58,699 bases of DNA, taken from positions 1-58,699 of the IMG/VR virus record IMGVR_UViG_3300008262_000059. One strand, given 5' to 3'. How positions within the stretch are numbered: position 1 is the stretch's first letter; every line of letters starts with the position of its first letter. The position numbers were made by a program, and so were the translations under genes. Source of the stretch: a virus. The notes under the pieces are model-generated. The model made no database searches. It saw only the letters and a list, made by a program, of their open reading frames with translations, and was not told where the DNA came from. Of this stretch, positions 1 to 7,886 are shown one piece after another.

Positions 1-114
1 TCCGCTGTTGTTAGTCCTGACCGGCTGCTCGAAAGTGATGGGCACCGCAGAGACTAATCTGTCAGCCTGCTCAGTCTGGCGGGATATCTCTTGGTCATCC
101 AAGGATACCCCCCA
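1..114. repeat. Left copy of 114-bp terminal overlap
   Basis: Bases 1-114 are identical to 58586-58699. The i-spanin gene ends inside the repeat (its last codons fall at 1-57) and the o-spanin gene runs across it in frame, so joining the ends gives a circle of 58,585 bp. This fits an assembler overlap of a circular or circularly permuted (headful-packaged) genome. A true short terminal repeat is possible but less likely, because it would cut through a lysis gene. Confidence 0.93.
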
Positions 115-178
115 GACGATCACGGAAGTGAAAGTCAATAATGCTCGCCGTGAGGGGTACTGCGAGTCTGGGAAGTAA
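1..178 (+). CDS. Rz1-like o-spanin lipoprotein, 3' part (starts at 58566)
   Basis: Carboxy-terminal part of a 65-residue lipoprotein whose ATG lies at 58566 across the circular join; codons in this copy start at base 2. The full protein begins MRLLPAIPLLLVLTGCSK: a short signal peptide with lipobox LTGC and the lipidated Cys at residue 16. Stop TAA is at 176-178. Rz1 proteins are outer-membrane lipoproteins that pair with the inner-membrane Rz protein to fuse the two membranes in the last step of lysis. The gene starts inside the i-spanin gene in another frame, the classic nested Rz/Rz1 arrangement. The role is inferred from lipobox, size and position. Confidence 0.8.
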   Translation, partial: PLLLVLTGCSKVMGTAETNLSACSVWRDISWSSKDTPQTITEVKVNNARREGYCESGK

Positions 179-202
179 TCTGACAAAAGAGGGGGAACTG
201 CC

Positions 203-403
203 GTGTCAGATATTTACATTGTTGACAGATTGTTTAAGGTAATACGTGAGCGGCGTGAAACAGTCACTGAAGCGATCACAGAAGGCTCGGTTCAGGACTT
301 TGCCGCTTTTCGCCACCTCCGGGGAAAACTGGAGGTGTGGAATGAGATTGAAGAAGAACTCCGCCTTCTGCTGAAGAAACAGGATGCAATGGACGATGAG
401 TGA
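203..403 (+). CDS. Small conserved hypothetical protein (66 aa)
   Basis: GTG start preceded by a strong GAGGGGG ribosome site at 191-195. The product is charged and probably all-helical, with residues 34-60 (FAAFRHLRGKLEVWNEIEEE) able to form an amphipathic helix. No enzymatic motif is visible. Its stop overlaps the start of the co-chaperonin gene, so the two are translationally coupled. It sits between the lysis genes and the head genes; small helical proteins at this place are common in podoviruses but mostly uncharacterised. Confidence 0.75.
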   Translation: MSDIYIVDRLFKVIRERRETVTEAITEGSVQDFAAFRHLRGKLEVWNEIEEELRLLLKKQDAMDDE

Positions 404-881
404 TCTCATACTCCCTAACTATCTCGCCAAACAAAGCAGCCAGAATGTTCCGGTTCCGGAACAAACAGAAGAGCCGAAGGCTTTAGAAAAAGCCTTTGTC
501 CCGCCGGAAGAGCGGGTTTTCGATCCCACCCGTCTTCCTGAAAGCGCCATTGAACGTCTTCCTCAGCCTGCGGGCTGGCGGCTTTTGGTTCTCCCCTATC
601 AGGGCAGAGCCAAGACGAAGGGCGATGTCTACCTCCCCGACGAGTTCGTTCAAAGGCAGTCTCTTGCCAGCGTGGTCGCTTACGTCTTGGCCGTTGGCCC
701 GGACGCCTATGCTGACAAGAACAAGTTCCCAGCTGGCCCTTGGTGCAAAAAGGGTCAGTGGGTGATGATCGGACGTTATGCTGGCGCTCGGTTTAAGATC
801 GAGGGCGGCGAGGTTCGCATTATCAACGATGATGAAGTCATCGCAACAATCGCTGACCCAGACGACATCGTGAATGTCTGA
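396..881 (+). CDS. groES: GroES-like co-chaperonin
   Basis: 161 residues from ATG 396 (an in-frame ATG at 384 is possible, but 396 has AGG upstream and couples to the previous stop). After a Pro/Glu-rich N-terminal arm of about 65 residues comes a Cpn10-like fold: GWRLLVLPY, then TKGDVYLPDEFVQRQ resembling the mobile loop region, ASVVAYVLAVGPDAY, GQWVMIGRYAG and a final INDDEVIATI strand. Co-chaperonins such as T4 gp31 cap GroEL and help fold the capsid protein. The place just before scaffold and major capsid genes fits that job. The long arm is unusual against the roughly 97-residue bacterial GroES. Family assignment is by motif recognition. Confidence 0.78.
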   Translation: MSDLILPNYLAKQSSQNVPVPEQTEEPKALEKAFVPPEERVFDPTRLPESAIERLPQPAGWRLLVLPYQGRAKTKGDVYLPDEFVQRQSLASVVAYVLAVGPDAYADKNKFPAGPWCKKGQWVMIGRYAGARFKIEGGEVRIINDDEVIATIADPDDIVNV

Positions 882-903
882 CAGCGCAGCAATGGAGATT
901 GCT

Positions 904-1812
904 ATGTCTGAGGAAGAGAAGGTAGAGGACGGCTCGGTCGAAGTGGTGATCGAGGAGGCCGCTGCTGCCGAAGCTTCTGCCCCCGAAAGGGAGCCGCAGA
1001 AGGAAGAACAGCCTGTTCAGGCAAAGACAGAACGGGATCTTGAAGAACATTCCGAGTCTGTCAGGAAACGAATTGATAAGCTGACATACAAGATCCGTGA
1101 GGCGGAACGCCGTGAACAGGCGGCTCTGGAGTATGCCCGCGGTCTGAAGGGTCAGCTTGAGACCTATCAGGAGCGGGCCAGCCGACTCGATAAATCTCTT
1201 GTGCAGGAGTTCGATAACCGACTCAAAACGCAGGAGAAAATGGTTCGAGAAGAGCTTCGTCGCGCGATTGACGAGGGCAATGTTGACGCTCAGATCGAGG
1301 CCCAAGGCGCACTGGCGTCGCTCGCTGTCGAGAACGACCGGCTTCGTCAGTCTCGACTGCGGCGGGAACAGGAAGAGGTTCAGCAGCGCGCTTTGGCATC
1401 CCGCCCTCAGCCGCAGGCGGCTCCCGCTCCGCAGGCTCCCCAGCCAGATCCGAAGGCTCGCTCTTGGGCCGAACGGAACGAATGGTTTGGCAACGACCGG
1501 GCCATGACGGCGACGGCCTACGCCATCCATGCGGATCTCGTTGAGGTGGAGGGCTTTGACCCGTCGTCCGACGACTACTACCGGGAACTGGATAGCCGTA
1601 TCCGTACGGAGTTCCCGCATAAGTTCAAATCCGCCCAGAACAACGGCTCTCAGGGGCAGCGCCCGCAGTCGATGGTCGCCTCCGCCAGAACAACCGTCAA
1701 ATCCAACTCTACAAAGGTCAAGCTGACGGAAAGTCAGATTAGAGTTGCTAAGGCTCTAGGTGTTAGTTTAGAAGAGTATGCTAGGCATACTCGTATGCAG
1801 CAACAAGGTTAA
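904..1812 (+). CDS. Putative scaffolding protein
   Basis: 302 residues from ATG 904, chosen because GGAG lies six bases upstream; in-frame ATGs at 874 and 892 lack a ribosome site. The product is acidic at the N-terminus (EEEKVEDGSVEVVIEEA), then strongly helical with a predicted coiled coil (roughly residues 45-150), an Ala/Pro/Gln linker, and a small C-terminal domain with a basic Lys-rich end. High helix content, acidic N-terminus and a basic C-terminus directly before the capsid gene are typical of podovirus scaffolds. No sequence motif proves the role. Confidence 0.7.
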   Translation: MSEEEKVEDGSVEVVIEEAAAAEASAPEREPQKEEQPVQAKTERDLEEHSESVRKRIDKLTYKIREAERREQAALEYARGLKGQLETYQERASRLDKSLVQEFDNRLKTQEKMVREELRRAIDEGNVDAQIEAQGALASLAVENDRLRQSRLRREQEEVQQRALASRPQPQAAPAPQAPQPDPKARSWAERNEWFGNDRAMTATAYAIHADLVEVEGFDPSSDDYYRELDSRIRTEFPHKFKSAQNNGSQGQRPQSMVASARTTVKSNSTKVKLTESQIRVAKALGVSLEEYARHTRMQQQG

Positions 1813-1817
1813 GTCAT

Positions 1818-2285
1818 ATGACGATAGACCGTAAGCCTCGCTCCGAGAATGTCCGCGACAGAAGTGCGCGCCCACTCACGTGGAAACCCCCGTCCTCCTT
1901 GGACGCACCGCCCGCTCCCGAGGGCTATCGGCACCGCTGGATCCGCATGGAAGCCAACGGCATTGATGATCGGAAGAATCTTTCCGCCCGTTTACGCGAA
2001 GGCTTCGAGCTGGTTCGCGCCGAGGAATACCCTGATTGGGATCTCCCCACGATTAGCGACGGCAAACACGCTGGCGTTATTGCTGTTGGGGGCTTGGTCC
2101 TAGCGCGTATTCCCACAGAGATTGTCGAGCAGAGAACCGGTTACTACCAGAATCAGACGCAAGAGCAGATGAAGGCGGTAGATAACGACCTCATGCGAGA
2201 CCAACACCCATCAATGCCCATGATGCGTCCTGAGCGACAGTCACGGGTTAGCTTCGGCGGTAATCGTTCCGCCGATAAACAGTAA
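1818..2285 (+). CDS. Head-region protein of unknown function (155 aa)
   Basis: ATG 1818 with AAGG nine bases upstream, five bases after the scaffold stop. The N-terminus is basic (DRKPRSENVRDRSARPLTW), followed by a compact region with RHRWIRMEANGIDDRKNLSARLREGFELVRAEEYPDW and GVIAVGGLVLARIPTEIV, then a Gln/Arg-rich tail. Proteins with this pattern sit between scaffold and capsid genes in related environmental podoviruses. I assign no function; a minor head protein or assembly factor is likely by position. Confidence 0.7.
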   Translation: MTIDRKPRSENVRDRSARPLTWKPPSSLDAPPAPEGYRHRWIRMEANGIDDRKNLSARLREGFELVRAEEYPDWDLPTISDGKHAGVIAVGGLVLARIPTEIVEQRTGYYQNQTQEQMKAVDNDLMRDQHPSMPMMRPERQSRVSFGGNRSADKQ

Positions 2286-2296
2286 GGATCTAGGCA

Positions 2297-2914
2297 ATGG
2301 CAAACATTGATGCCTCGTTCGGGCTTCGCCCGTATCGTATGCTTGGAAGCGCGCCGAACTCTAACGGCGACATGGTGTACGCCATTCAGACTGCCGCGAC
2401 TGCGGGCACGTCTAGCGTGATCTATCAGGGCTCCCCTGTGATCCCGCTGGCGAACGGTCTGATTGACATCGTTGGCAACGCCAACGGCGGCACTGTTCCG
2501 CTTCTGGGCGCTTTTCTGGGTTGCAACTACGTTGACCTCAACGGCACGCCGAAGTGGTCCCCGTTCTGGCCCGGAACCGCTGCGGTTTACGCCAACTCCG
2601 TTGCTTACGCCACGGTTTCGGCTGACCCCGACCAGATGTACCTCATCAACTGCAACGCGGCTGCGGCGAACGACATCGTTCATGCCAACGCCAACTTCGC
2701 TACGGCCACCAGCGGCAATGCCACCTCCGGCATCTCCACCGCTGAACTCGCCGTATCGACGGCTAACACGACCAACACGCTTAACCTCCGCATCATTGGC
2801 TTTGAGGACACCCCCTCGAACAGCGATGCGTCGGTGGCCGGTCGTCTGGCTATCGTCCTCCTCAACAACCACTTCTATCGTTACTCGGCTAACGGTACGG
2901 GTGCGGGCGTCTAA
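2297..2914 (+). CDS. Putative capsid decoration or minor head protein
   Basis: 205 residues, beta-rich, Ala/Asn/Thr-rich and Cys-poor, starting MANIDASFGLRPYRMLGS after a ribosome site AAGGATCTAGG. There is no signal peptide or catalytic motif. It lies immediately before the major capsid gene with a 14-bp gap, the usual place for decoration or stabilising proteins. Composition and position suggest an abundant virion protein; the exact role is inferred. Confidence 0.65.
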   Translation: MANIDASFGLRPYRMLGSAPNSNGDMVYAIQTAATAGTSSVIYQGSPVIPLANGLIDIVGNANGGTVPLLGAFLGCNYVDLNGTPKWSPFWPGTAAVYANSVAYATVSADPDQMYLINCNAAAANDIVHANANFATATSGNATSGISTAELAVSTANTTNTLNLRIIGFEDTPSNSDASVAGRLAIVLLNNHFYRYSANGTGAGV

Positions 2915-2928
2915 TAGGAGTCTGAACA

Positions 2929-3837
2929 ATGGCTATTACTCGTTCGCAACTGCTCAAGGAACTTGAGCCCGGACTGAACGCCCTGTTTGGGATGGAGTAT
3001 GATCGTTACGACAACGAGCATGCCGAAATCTTCGACACCGAGACCTCGGATCGTGCGTTCGAAGAAGAAGTGATGCTGTCTGGCTTCGGTCAGGCTCCGG
3101 TGAAGGGCGAAGGCTCGGCTATCAGCTATGATACCGCTGGCGAAGCCTTCACGGCTCGCTACACCCACAACACCGTCGCGCTGGCGTTTGCGATCACTGA
3201 GGAAGCCGTCGAGGACAACCTCTACGACAAGCTCAGTGCTCGTTACACCCGCGCGTTGGCGCGCAGCATGTCGAACACCAAGCAGGTGACGGCGGCGTCT
3301 GTCCTGAACAATGCCTTCTCCTCCAGCTACACTGGCGGCGACGGCGTGTCTCTGGTCAACTCTGCCCATCCGACGACGGGTGGCGGCAACTGGTCGAACA
3401 CGCTTGCGACTCAGGCGGACCTGAACGAGACCTCTCTCGAACAGGCTCTGATCGACATCGCGGCGTTCATCGACGAACGCGGCCTGAAGGTCGCTCTTCG
3501 CGGCATGAAACTGATTATCCCCCCGGCTCTTCAGTTCACCGCCGAGCGTATCCTCAAGTCCGAGCAGCGCACCTCGACCGCTGACAACGATATCAACGCA
3601 ATCAAGACGGGCGGCTACATGCCGAGCGGCTTTGCGGTCAACCACTTCCTCACCGATCCGGACGCTTGGTTCGTTAAGACCGACGCCCCGAATGGGATGA
3701 AGCACTTCGTGCGTTCGCCCATCAAGACGGCGATGGAAGGCGACTTTGACACCGGCAACGTCCGGTACAAGGCTCGCGAGCGTTACAGCTTCGGTTGGTC
3801 TGACCCGCGCGCGATGTACGGCTCGCAGGGCGCTTGA
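2929..3837 (+). CDS. Major capsid protein
   Basis: 302 residues with ribosome site TAGGAGT upstream. It reads as a HK97-fold capsid subunit of the Mu gpT-like type: an N-terminal helical arm (RSQLLKELEPGLNALFGMEY), a long insertion-like beta segment (ISYDTAGEAFTARYTHNTVALAFAIT), SVLNNAF, SAHPTTGGGNWSN, and the C-terminal DPDAWFVKTDAPNGMKHF and NVRYKARERYSFGWSDPR stretches seen in many phage capsids. No protease domain is fused, and none is evident nearby. A strong terminator follows the gene, consistent with very high expression. Confidence 0.88.
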   Translation: MAITRSQLLKELEPGLNALFGMEYDRYDNEHAEIFDTETSDRAFEEEVMLSGFGQAPVKGEGSAISYDTAGEAFTARYTHNTVALAFAITEEAVEDNLYDKLSARYTRALARSMSNTKQVTAASVLNNAFSSSYTGGDGVSLVNSAHPTTGGGNWSNTLATQADLNETSLEQALIDIAAFIDERGLKVALRGMKLIIPPALQFTAERILKSEQRTSTADNDINAIKTGGYMPSGFAVNHFLTDPDAWFVKTDAPNGMKHFVRSPIKTAMEGDFDTGNVRYKARERYSFGWSDPRAMYGSQGA

Positions 3838-3862
3838 TCTCTTGATCTAGCCTCCGAAATAG

Positions 3863-3892
3863 AAAGGGCTGGTATTGTACCAGCCCTTTTTT
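3863..3892 (+). terminator. Rho-independent terminator after capsid gene
   Basis: Perfect 9-bp stem GGGCTGGTA (3866-3874), loop TTG, TACCAGCCC (3878-3886), flanked by AAA on the left and a six-T run on the right. It lies 26 bp after the capsid stop, so it probably limits transcription into the following virion genes. Confidence 0.9.
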
Positions 3893-3902
3893 CATGTATA
3901 GT
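3875..3902 (+). promoter_or_regulatory. Possible sigma70-like promoter overlapping the terminator
   Basis: TTGTAC (3875-3880), 16-bp spacer, TATAGT (3897-3902; five of six matches to the -10 consensus). The -35 match is weak (three of six). It could restart transcription for the genes from 3957 after the capsid terminator. Confidence 0.3.
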
Positions 3903-3956
3903 TAAAGTGTCCCTGACTGCCCAAGGTGGCAGACTCGCTCAAGACAGGAGATACAC

Positions 3957-4433
3957 ATGGGCGTTTCAACATTCTCCGGCCCGATCAAGGCTGGCCCGAT
4001 TAAGTTCACGACAGGCACGACCCTCGGCACCGATGTCGCCAACCTCGGCTTCGCGTCCCTGACGCAGTATGAGGCGATCACGCAGGCCACCAACGGCAGC
4101 GTGGCTGGCGTCTATACGACCAGCATCGTGATCCCGGCGGGGAGCATCATCACCGACATTCAGCTCTACGTCACGGCGGTCTGGAGCGGCGCGGCTTCGA
4201 CCCTCGGCATCGGGACGACGGCCTCGGCTACGGACCTGACGGCGGCGGCTGCGGTTGCTGGCGGCACGCTCGGCATCATCACAGCTACGGCGGGCGCTGA
4301 CGCTACCCGCGTTGGCAAGTGGGCCAACACTGGCACCACCGACATCAAGATCGTTGTCACGTCCACCAACACGGGCACGGGCACGGGCTATCTTGCGGTG
4401 ACTTACGCTCAGACAGGCGTGCTGGTTCCCTAA
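3957..4433 (+). CDS. Ala/Thr/Gly-rich putative virion protein (158 aa)
   Basis: ATG 3957 follows AGGAG with good spacing; it is the first gene after the capsid terminator. The product is low in charge, beta-rich and full of Ala, Thr and Gly, with alternating strands such as GSIITDIQLYVTAVW and DIKIVVTSTNTGTGTGYLAVTYA. This looks like a jelly-roll or immunoglobulin-like surface protein. No named family recognised; a head decoration or whisker protein is an inference. Confidence 0.65.
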   Translation: MGVSTFSGPIKAGPIKFTTGTTLGTDVANLGFASLTQYEAITQATNGSVAGVYTTSIVIPAGSIITDIQLYVTAVWSGAASTLGIGTTASATDLTAAAAVAGGTLGIITATAGADATRVGKWANTGTTDIKIVVTSTNTGTGTGYLAVTYAQTGVLVP

Positions 4434-4445
4434 TAGGAGAGCCTC

Positions 4446-4847
4446 ATGGCTGACGCTGTAACAAGCCAGACGATCTTCGATGGCTCTAAACGAGCCATCA
4501 TGAAGTTCACGAACATCTCTGACGGCACCGGGGAAACTGGTGTCGTCAAGGTGGATGTGTCCGCGCTCAACCCCTACAACGGGGCGGTTTGCTCAAGCGT
4601 CAACATTGAACGCATTGAGGCTGTCACGATTGGCATGGGCGTTGACATCCTATGGGACGCCACGACAGACGCACTGTGTATGACCCTTGGGTCTGACCAG
4701 TTCTTTGCGTTCGACTTTTCCCGCTTCAGCGGGATTGTGAACAACGCAGGCACTGGAAAGAACGGGGACATCCTCTTTACGACTATCGGGGCTACCGCGG
4801 GTGATCGGTACACCATTGTCCTAGAGCTTATTAAAAACTATGGATGA
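4446..4847 (+). CDS. Putative virion protein (133 aa)
   Basis: AGGAG ribosome site before ATG 4446. Beta-rich, with GTGETGVVKVDVSALNPY near the N-terminus and GDRYTIVLELIKNYG at the end. Similar small beta-sandwich proteins lie between the capsid and adaptor genes of environmental phages. The stop overlaps the ATG of the next gene by four bases (ATGA), so the two are coupled. No function assigned. Confidence 0.65.
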   Translation: MADAVTSQTIFDGSKRAIMKFTNISDGTGETGVVKVDVSALNPYNGAVCSSVNIERIEAVTIGMGVDILWDATTDALCMTLGSDQFFAFDFSRFSGIVNNAGTGKNGDILFTTIGATAGDRYTIVLELIKNYG

Positions 4848-5647
4848 GAGGTGTTACCGTGACTCGTCCCCCGTCTTCCGTAACGCGAACAGGCCGCACT
4901 GAGCCGTGGGAGCTCCAAGTCTCCCGCGGCCAGATACCGTGGCATGAGGCCATCGTCATCTTCGGGTACAATGGCGATGTTGATACGTCGATGGAGACGG
5001 TCTGGCCATACGGCGGGCTGCTTGCGTTTCCGACGACTGCTTTGCAGATGTCTGTCAGCTCAGAGAACGCGAACGACACGTCTGCCGGAACCGGCGCACG
5101 GACGATTTACATCTCCGGCCTTGACGCAAACAGCAACACTGTTTCCGAGACAGTCTCAATGAACGGCCAGACGGCTGTTACGACTGCAAACTCTTACCTC
5201 CACATCAACCAGTGCTATGTGGCGACGGCGGGATCTTTGGACTCCGCCGCAGGCTCAATCTACATCGGTACTGGGACAGTGACGCTGGGCGTACCTGCGA
5301 CCGTATATGACGTAATTCAGTACGACTACAACACGCGGATCACTGGCAGCTATACGGTCCCCGCGGGCTACACTGGATACGTATCGCAAGGTCTCTTCTC
5401 GTCCGGTCAGTCCTCTGGGTCCGGCCCTGTGACGGGTCGTCTAGTGACCCGTGGGCTGGATGAAATCAGACGTACAGCTGCAATCGTCACGATCAACAAC
5501 GGCGCGGCTGACTACACGTTTGAATATCCTCTGGCTATTCCAGAGAAGACAACTGTTGAGGCGCAGGCTATTGGCACTGGCAATAACAACGCCTGCTCCT
5601 CTATGTTCATTCTTGTTCTCATAAAGAATGACGCGGGGACCCCCTGA
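4844..5647 (+). CDS. Putative virion surface protein (267 aa)
   Basis: Starts at ATG 4844 by ATGA coupling; GTG 4859, with AGAGG seven bases upstream, is an equally good start. Beta-rich with Thr/Ser/Gly, no membrane segment. The middle resembles repeated strands (TIYISGLDANSNTVSETVSM, GSIYIGTGTVTLGVPATVYD), the C-terminal part has EFPLAIPEKTTVEAQAIGTG-like texture (actual start FEYPLAIPEKTTV). The texture is that of a capsid-associated beta-sandwich domain that ends in a hydrophobic strand. Function inferred only from context. Confidence 0.6.
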   Translation: MRGVTVTRPPSSVTRTGRTEPWELQVSRGQIPWHEAIVIFGYNGDVDTSMETVWPYGGLLAFPTTALQMSVSSENANDTSAGTGARTIYISGLDANSNTVSETVSMNGQTAVTTANSYLHINQCYVATAGSLDSAAGSIYIGTGTVTLGVPATVYDVIQYDYNTRITGSYTVPAGYTGYVSQGLFSSGQSSGSGPVTGRLVTRGLDEIRRTAAIVTINNGAADYTFEYPLAIPEKTTVEAQAIGTGNNNACSSMFILVLIKNDAGTP

Positions 5648-5931
5648 TGGCTAAGGGCATGGGCATCAAGACTTCTGTCAAATCCGGCAACTTTCGTCCG
5701 ACGAAGGCTGGGGCTGGTATGACAGAAAAGGGTGTCAAGGCTTATCGTAAGGCCAATCCGGGCTCGAAGCTTTCCACGGCTGTCACGGAAGACAGTCCAA
5801 AAGGCAAGCGTGCCGCTCGCAGAAAGTCCTTCTGCGCGAGATCCGCTGGTCAGGCAAAGATGTTTCCTGAAGCAGCAAAGAACCCCAACAGCCGTTTGAA
5901 CCAAGCTCGCAAACGGTGGAAGTGCAAGTAA
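5647..5931 (+). CDS. Small basic protein, DUF6321-like
   Basis: 94 residues, very rich in Lys/Arg. It starts with its ATG sharing one base with the previous stop. The core VTEDSPKGKRAARRKSFCARSAGQ, abbreviated here as SPKGKRAARRKSFCAR, with a final RKRWKC, matches the small Cys/Arg-rich family that is annotated as DUF6321 in many phages. The family has no known function. It is the first of a run of tiny basic genes up to 7197, which could be DNA-associated or virion proteins. Confidence 0.7.
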   Translation: MAKGMGIKTSVKSGNFRPTKAGAGMTEKGVKAYRKANPGSKLSTAVTEDSPKGKRAARRKSFCARSAGQAKMFPEAAKNPNSRLNQARKRWKCK

Positions 5932-5943
5932 GGGAGAATCCAG

Positions 5944-6246
5944 ATGGCTATGACTCGTGGTGGAATGGGCAAGGAAATGGCTGGCGCTCGCATGAAGAAG
6001 CGCGCTATGGGCGCGTCTCGTCAGGGCAAGAAGACGCCTCCGGCGATGATGCCCCCTGAGATGGCGATGGCTGCGCCCTCGATGGCTATGAAGAAGGGCG
6101 GCATGGCTGAAAAGAAGATGATGGGCGGCGGCATGGCCTCCAAGAAAATGATGGGCATGAAGAAGGGCGGCATGGCTAAGAAGGGCATGAAGAAGGGCGG
6201 CATGGCCCTGATGATTGTCCTCGGCGGGAAGAAGGGCAAGAAGTGA
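5944..6246 (+). CDS. Met/Lys/Gly-rich KKGGM-repeat protein
   Basis: 100 residues after ribosome site AGGGAGAAT. It is built mostly of short repeats: MKKGGMA occurs at least four times, mixed with KKMMG and MAMAAP. Met and Lys together make up a very large part of the protein. It is probably disordered and nucleic-acid binding or virion-associated. It overlaps the next gene by four bases. No enzymatic function should be assigned. Confidence 0.65.
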   Translation: MAMTRGGMGKEMAGARMKKRAMGASRQGKKTPPAMMPPEMAMAAPSMAMKKGGMAEKKMMGGGMASKKMMGMKKGGMAKKGMKKGGMALMIVLGGKKGKK

Positions 6247-6437
6247 AGACACCTGTCAAAAAGAGCAAGGTTAACGCTGCCGGGAACTACACTAAACCCG
6301 ACATGCGGAAATCTCTTTTTGAAAAGATCAAAGCTTCAAGCGTGCAGGGCACCGCCGCAGGGCAGTGGTCTGCACGCAAGGCCCAGCTCCTAGCGAAGCA
6401 GTACAAGGCTAAGGGCGGGGGCTATAAAGGCAAATGA
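6243..6437 (+). CDS. Small basic protein (64 aa)
   Basis: GTG start at 6243 inside the end of the previous gene. The sequence contains KPDMRKSLFEKIKASSVQGT and GQWSARKAQLLAKQYKAKGG, a pattern I recognise as a common tiny phage protein without known role. Strongly basic. Four-base overlaps on both sides show a tightly coupled run of translation. Confidence 0.65.
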   Translation: MKTPVKKSKVNAAGNYTKPDMRKSLFEKIKASSVQGTAAGQWSARKAQLLAKQYKAKGGGYKGK

Positions 6438-6679
6438 AGAAGACGCAGCAATCCCTGAAGGCGTGGACGGCGCAGAAGTGGCGCACGAAATCCGGGAAAC
6501 CCTCCAGCCAGACTGGCGAGAGGTATCTCCCGGAGGCTGCCATCAAGTCCCTGTCCCCACAGGAGTATGCTGCGACTACCCGATCCAAGCGGGCGGGCAA
6601 GGCCGCTGGCAAGCAGTTTGTGAAGCAGCCCAAGGGCGTGGCTAGTAAGGTCAAGCCCTTCCGGAAGAAGGGTTTCTGA
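6434..6679 (+). CDS. Small basic protein, DUF5872-like
   Basis: 81 residues containing SLKAWTAQKWRTKSGKPS, GERYLPEAAIKSLSPQEYAA and KRAGKAAGKQFVKQP, the typical signature of the short DUF5872-type family found in large and environmental phages and some bacteria. Function unknown in the family; very basic. Coupled to the gene before it by a four-base overlap. Confidence 0.7.
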   Translation: MKKTQQSLKAWTAQKWRTKSGKPSSQTGERYLPEAAIKSLSPQEYAATTRSKRAGKAAGKQFVKQPKGVASKVKPFRKKGF

Positions 6680-6680
6680 T

Positions 6681-6851
6681 ATGGCGAAGGCCCCGACCAA
6701 GGGACAGAAGAAGGTCCGCAAGGTCCTAAAGGAGTTCAAGGAGGGCACCCTCCACTCCGGCAAGAAGGGCCCTGTCGTCAAATCTCGCAAACAGGCTATC
6801 GCCATCGCTCTGTCTGAGGCTGGCATGTCTAAGTCAAGGAAGGGAAAGTAA
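6681..6851 (+). CDS. Tiny DUF6496-like protein (56 aa)
   Basis: ATG 6681 directly after the previous stop; TAA at 6849-6851. The core KVLKEFKEGTLHSGKKGP followed by VVKSRKQAIAIALSEAG is the hallmark of DUF6496, a small Lys-rich family in phages and bacteria with no known function. It ends SKSRKGK. The position within the chain of basic genes and the intact motif make it a real gene. Confidence 0.75.
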   Translation: MAKAPTKGQKKVRKVLKEFKEGTLHSGKKGPVVKSRKQAIAIALSEAGMSKSRKGK

Positions 6852-6852
6852 G

Positions 6853-7197
6853 ATGCCTCGCAACAAGAACTACAACCGTCCTGCCCAGATCACCGACGCG
6901 GTTCGCCGCGAGGAGTTGATGAAGAGGGAGCGGGATATCCGCGAGCGCCCGACCGACGACAACATCTCCCCTTCTGAGAGGGAGAAGATGAGGCGTATGA
7001 TTGAGGAGGACTCTTTTGCGGAAGATATGTCTTCGTCAAGCAGCGATGATATGAGGCGCATGGCGGACGTTGAGTCCTATCGCGACGAGGCGTATGCCAA
7101 AGGCGGCATGGTCAAGAAGAAAAAGTACGCCATGGGCGGCTCCGTCCGTGGCGGCGGCATCGCCATCAAGGGCATCGGTAAAGGCAAGGTTTGCTGA
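6853..7197 (+). CDS. Small charged protein with KGGM tail (114 aa)
   Basis: Starts one base after the previous stop. An N-terminal charged helical part (RREELMKRERDIRERPTDD, EREKMRRMIEEDSFAEDMSS) is followed by AKGGMVKKKKYAMGG and a Gly/Lys tail. The tail echoes the KKGGM repeats of the gene at 5944. Function unknown; a virion or DNA-associated role is possible. Confidence 0.65.
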   Translation: MPRNKNYNRPAQITDAVRREELMKRERDIRERPTDDNISPSEREKMRRMIEEDSFAEDMSSSSSDDMRRMADVESYRDEAYAKGGMVKKKKYAMGGSVRGGGIAIKGIGKGKVC

Positions 7198-7199
7198 CA

Positions 7200-7886
7200 A
7201 TGGCTGTCTCTGGGACCAAGACATTCGAGCTTGATGTAGGCGACTACATCGAAGAAGCGTTCGAGCGGTGCGGACTTGAGATCCGCACTGGGTACGATCA
7301 GCGTACCGCTCGTCGCAGCTTGAACCTCTTGCTCGCAGAGTGGGCTAACCGGGGTCTCAACCAGTGGACCATTGAGCGGGTTACGATCCCGGTTAACTCG
7401 ACGACCGCCAGCTATACGCTCCCCCAGACTGTCATCGACTTTCTGTCAGTCGTCTGCCGTATGCCTACGGGCGTCGGCACGACTTCTCAGGTCGATCTGA
7501 CAGTTGACCGTATTAGCCGGGATTACTACCTCAACATCCCGAATAAGCTGTCTCAAGGTCGCCCCGTTCAGTACGTGGTTGATCGTCAGATCACCCCTGT
7601 TCTGTATGTCTGGCCCACGCCAGACCAGAACTATGATCTGATCGTGGACCGTCTTGTTCGTATGGATGATGCGGCTGCGGGTGCAAATACCCTTCAAGTC
7701 CCCTTTCGTTTCTACCCCTGCCTTGCGGCAGGGCTCGCTTATTACATCGCCATGAAGAAGGCTCCGGAGCGTGTGCAGCTGTTGAAGGCTGTGTACGAAG
7801 AGGAGTTTGATCGTGCGATGAGCGAGGACCGTGATCGCGCGTCTCTGTCTCTTACTCCGGTGAGAGACTGGTATCGGGTGGTGTGA
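7200..7886 (+). CDS. Head-tail adaptor, gp4-like
   Basis: 228 residues from ATG 7200, which has AAGG upstream; a TTG at 7191 in frame is less likely. The N-terminus FELDVGDYIEEAFERCGLEIRTG and RRSLNLLLAEWANRGLNQWT are characteristic of the P22 gp4 / T7 tail-tubular-A-like adaptor family, followed by a beta domain with VYVWPTPDQNYDLIVDR-type strands (LYVWPTPDQNYDLIV) and a C-terminal helix EEEFDRAMSEDRDRAS. These adaptors form a ring beneath the portal and close the filled head. Confidence 0.75.
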   Translation: MAVSGTKTFELDVGDYIEEAFERCGLEIRTGYDQRTARRSLNLLLAEWANRGLNQWTIERVTIPVNSTTASYTLPQTVIDFLSVVCRMPTGVGTTSQVDLTVDRISRDYYLNIPNKLSQGRPVQYVVDRQITPVLYVWPTPDQNYDLIVDRLVRMDDAAAGANTLQVPFRFYPCLAAGLAYYIAMKKAPERVQLLKAVYEEEFDRAMSEDRDRASLSLTPVRDWYRVV

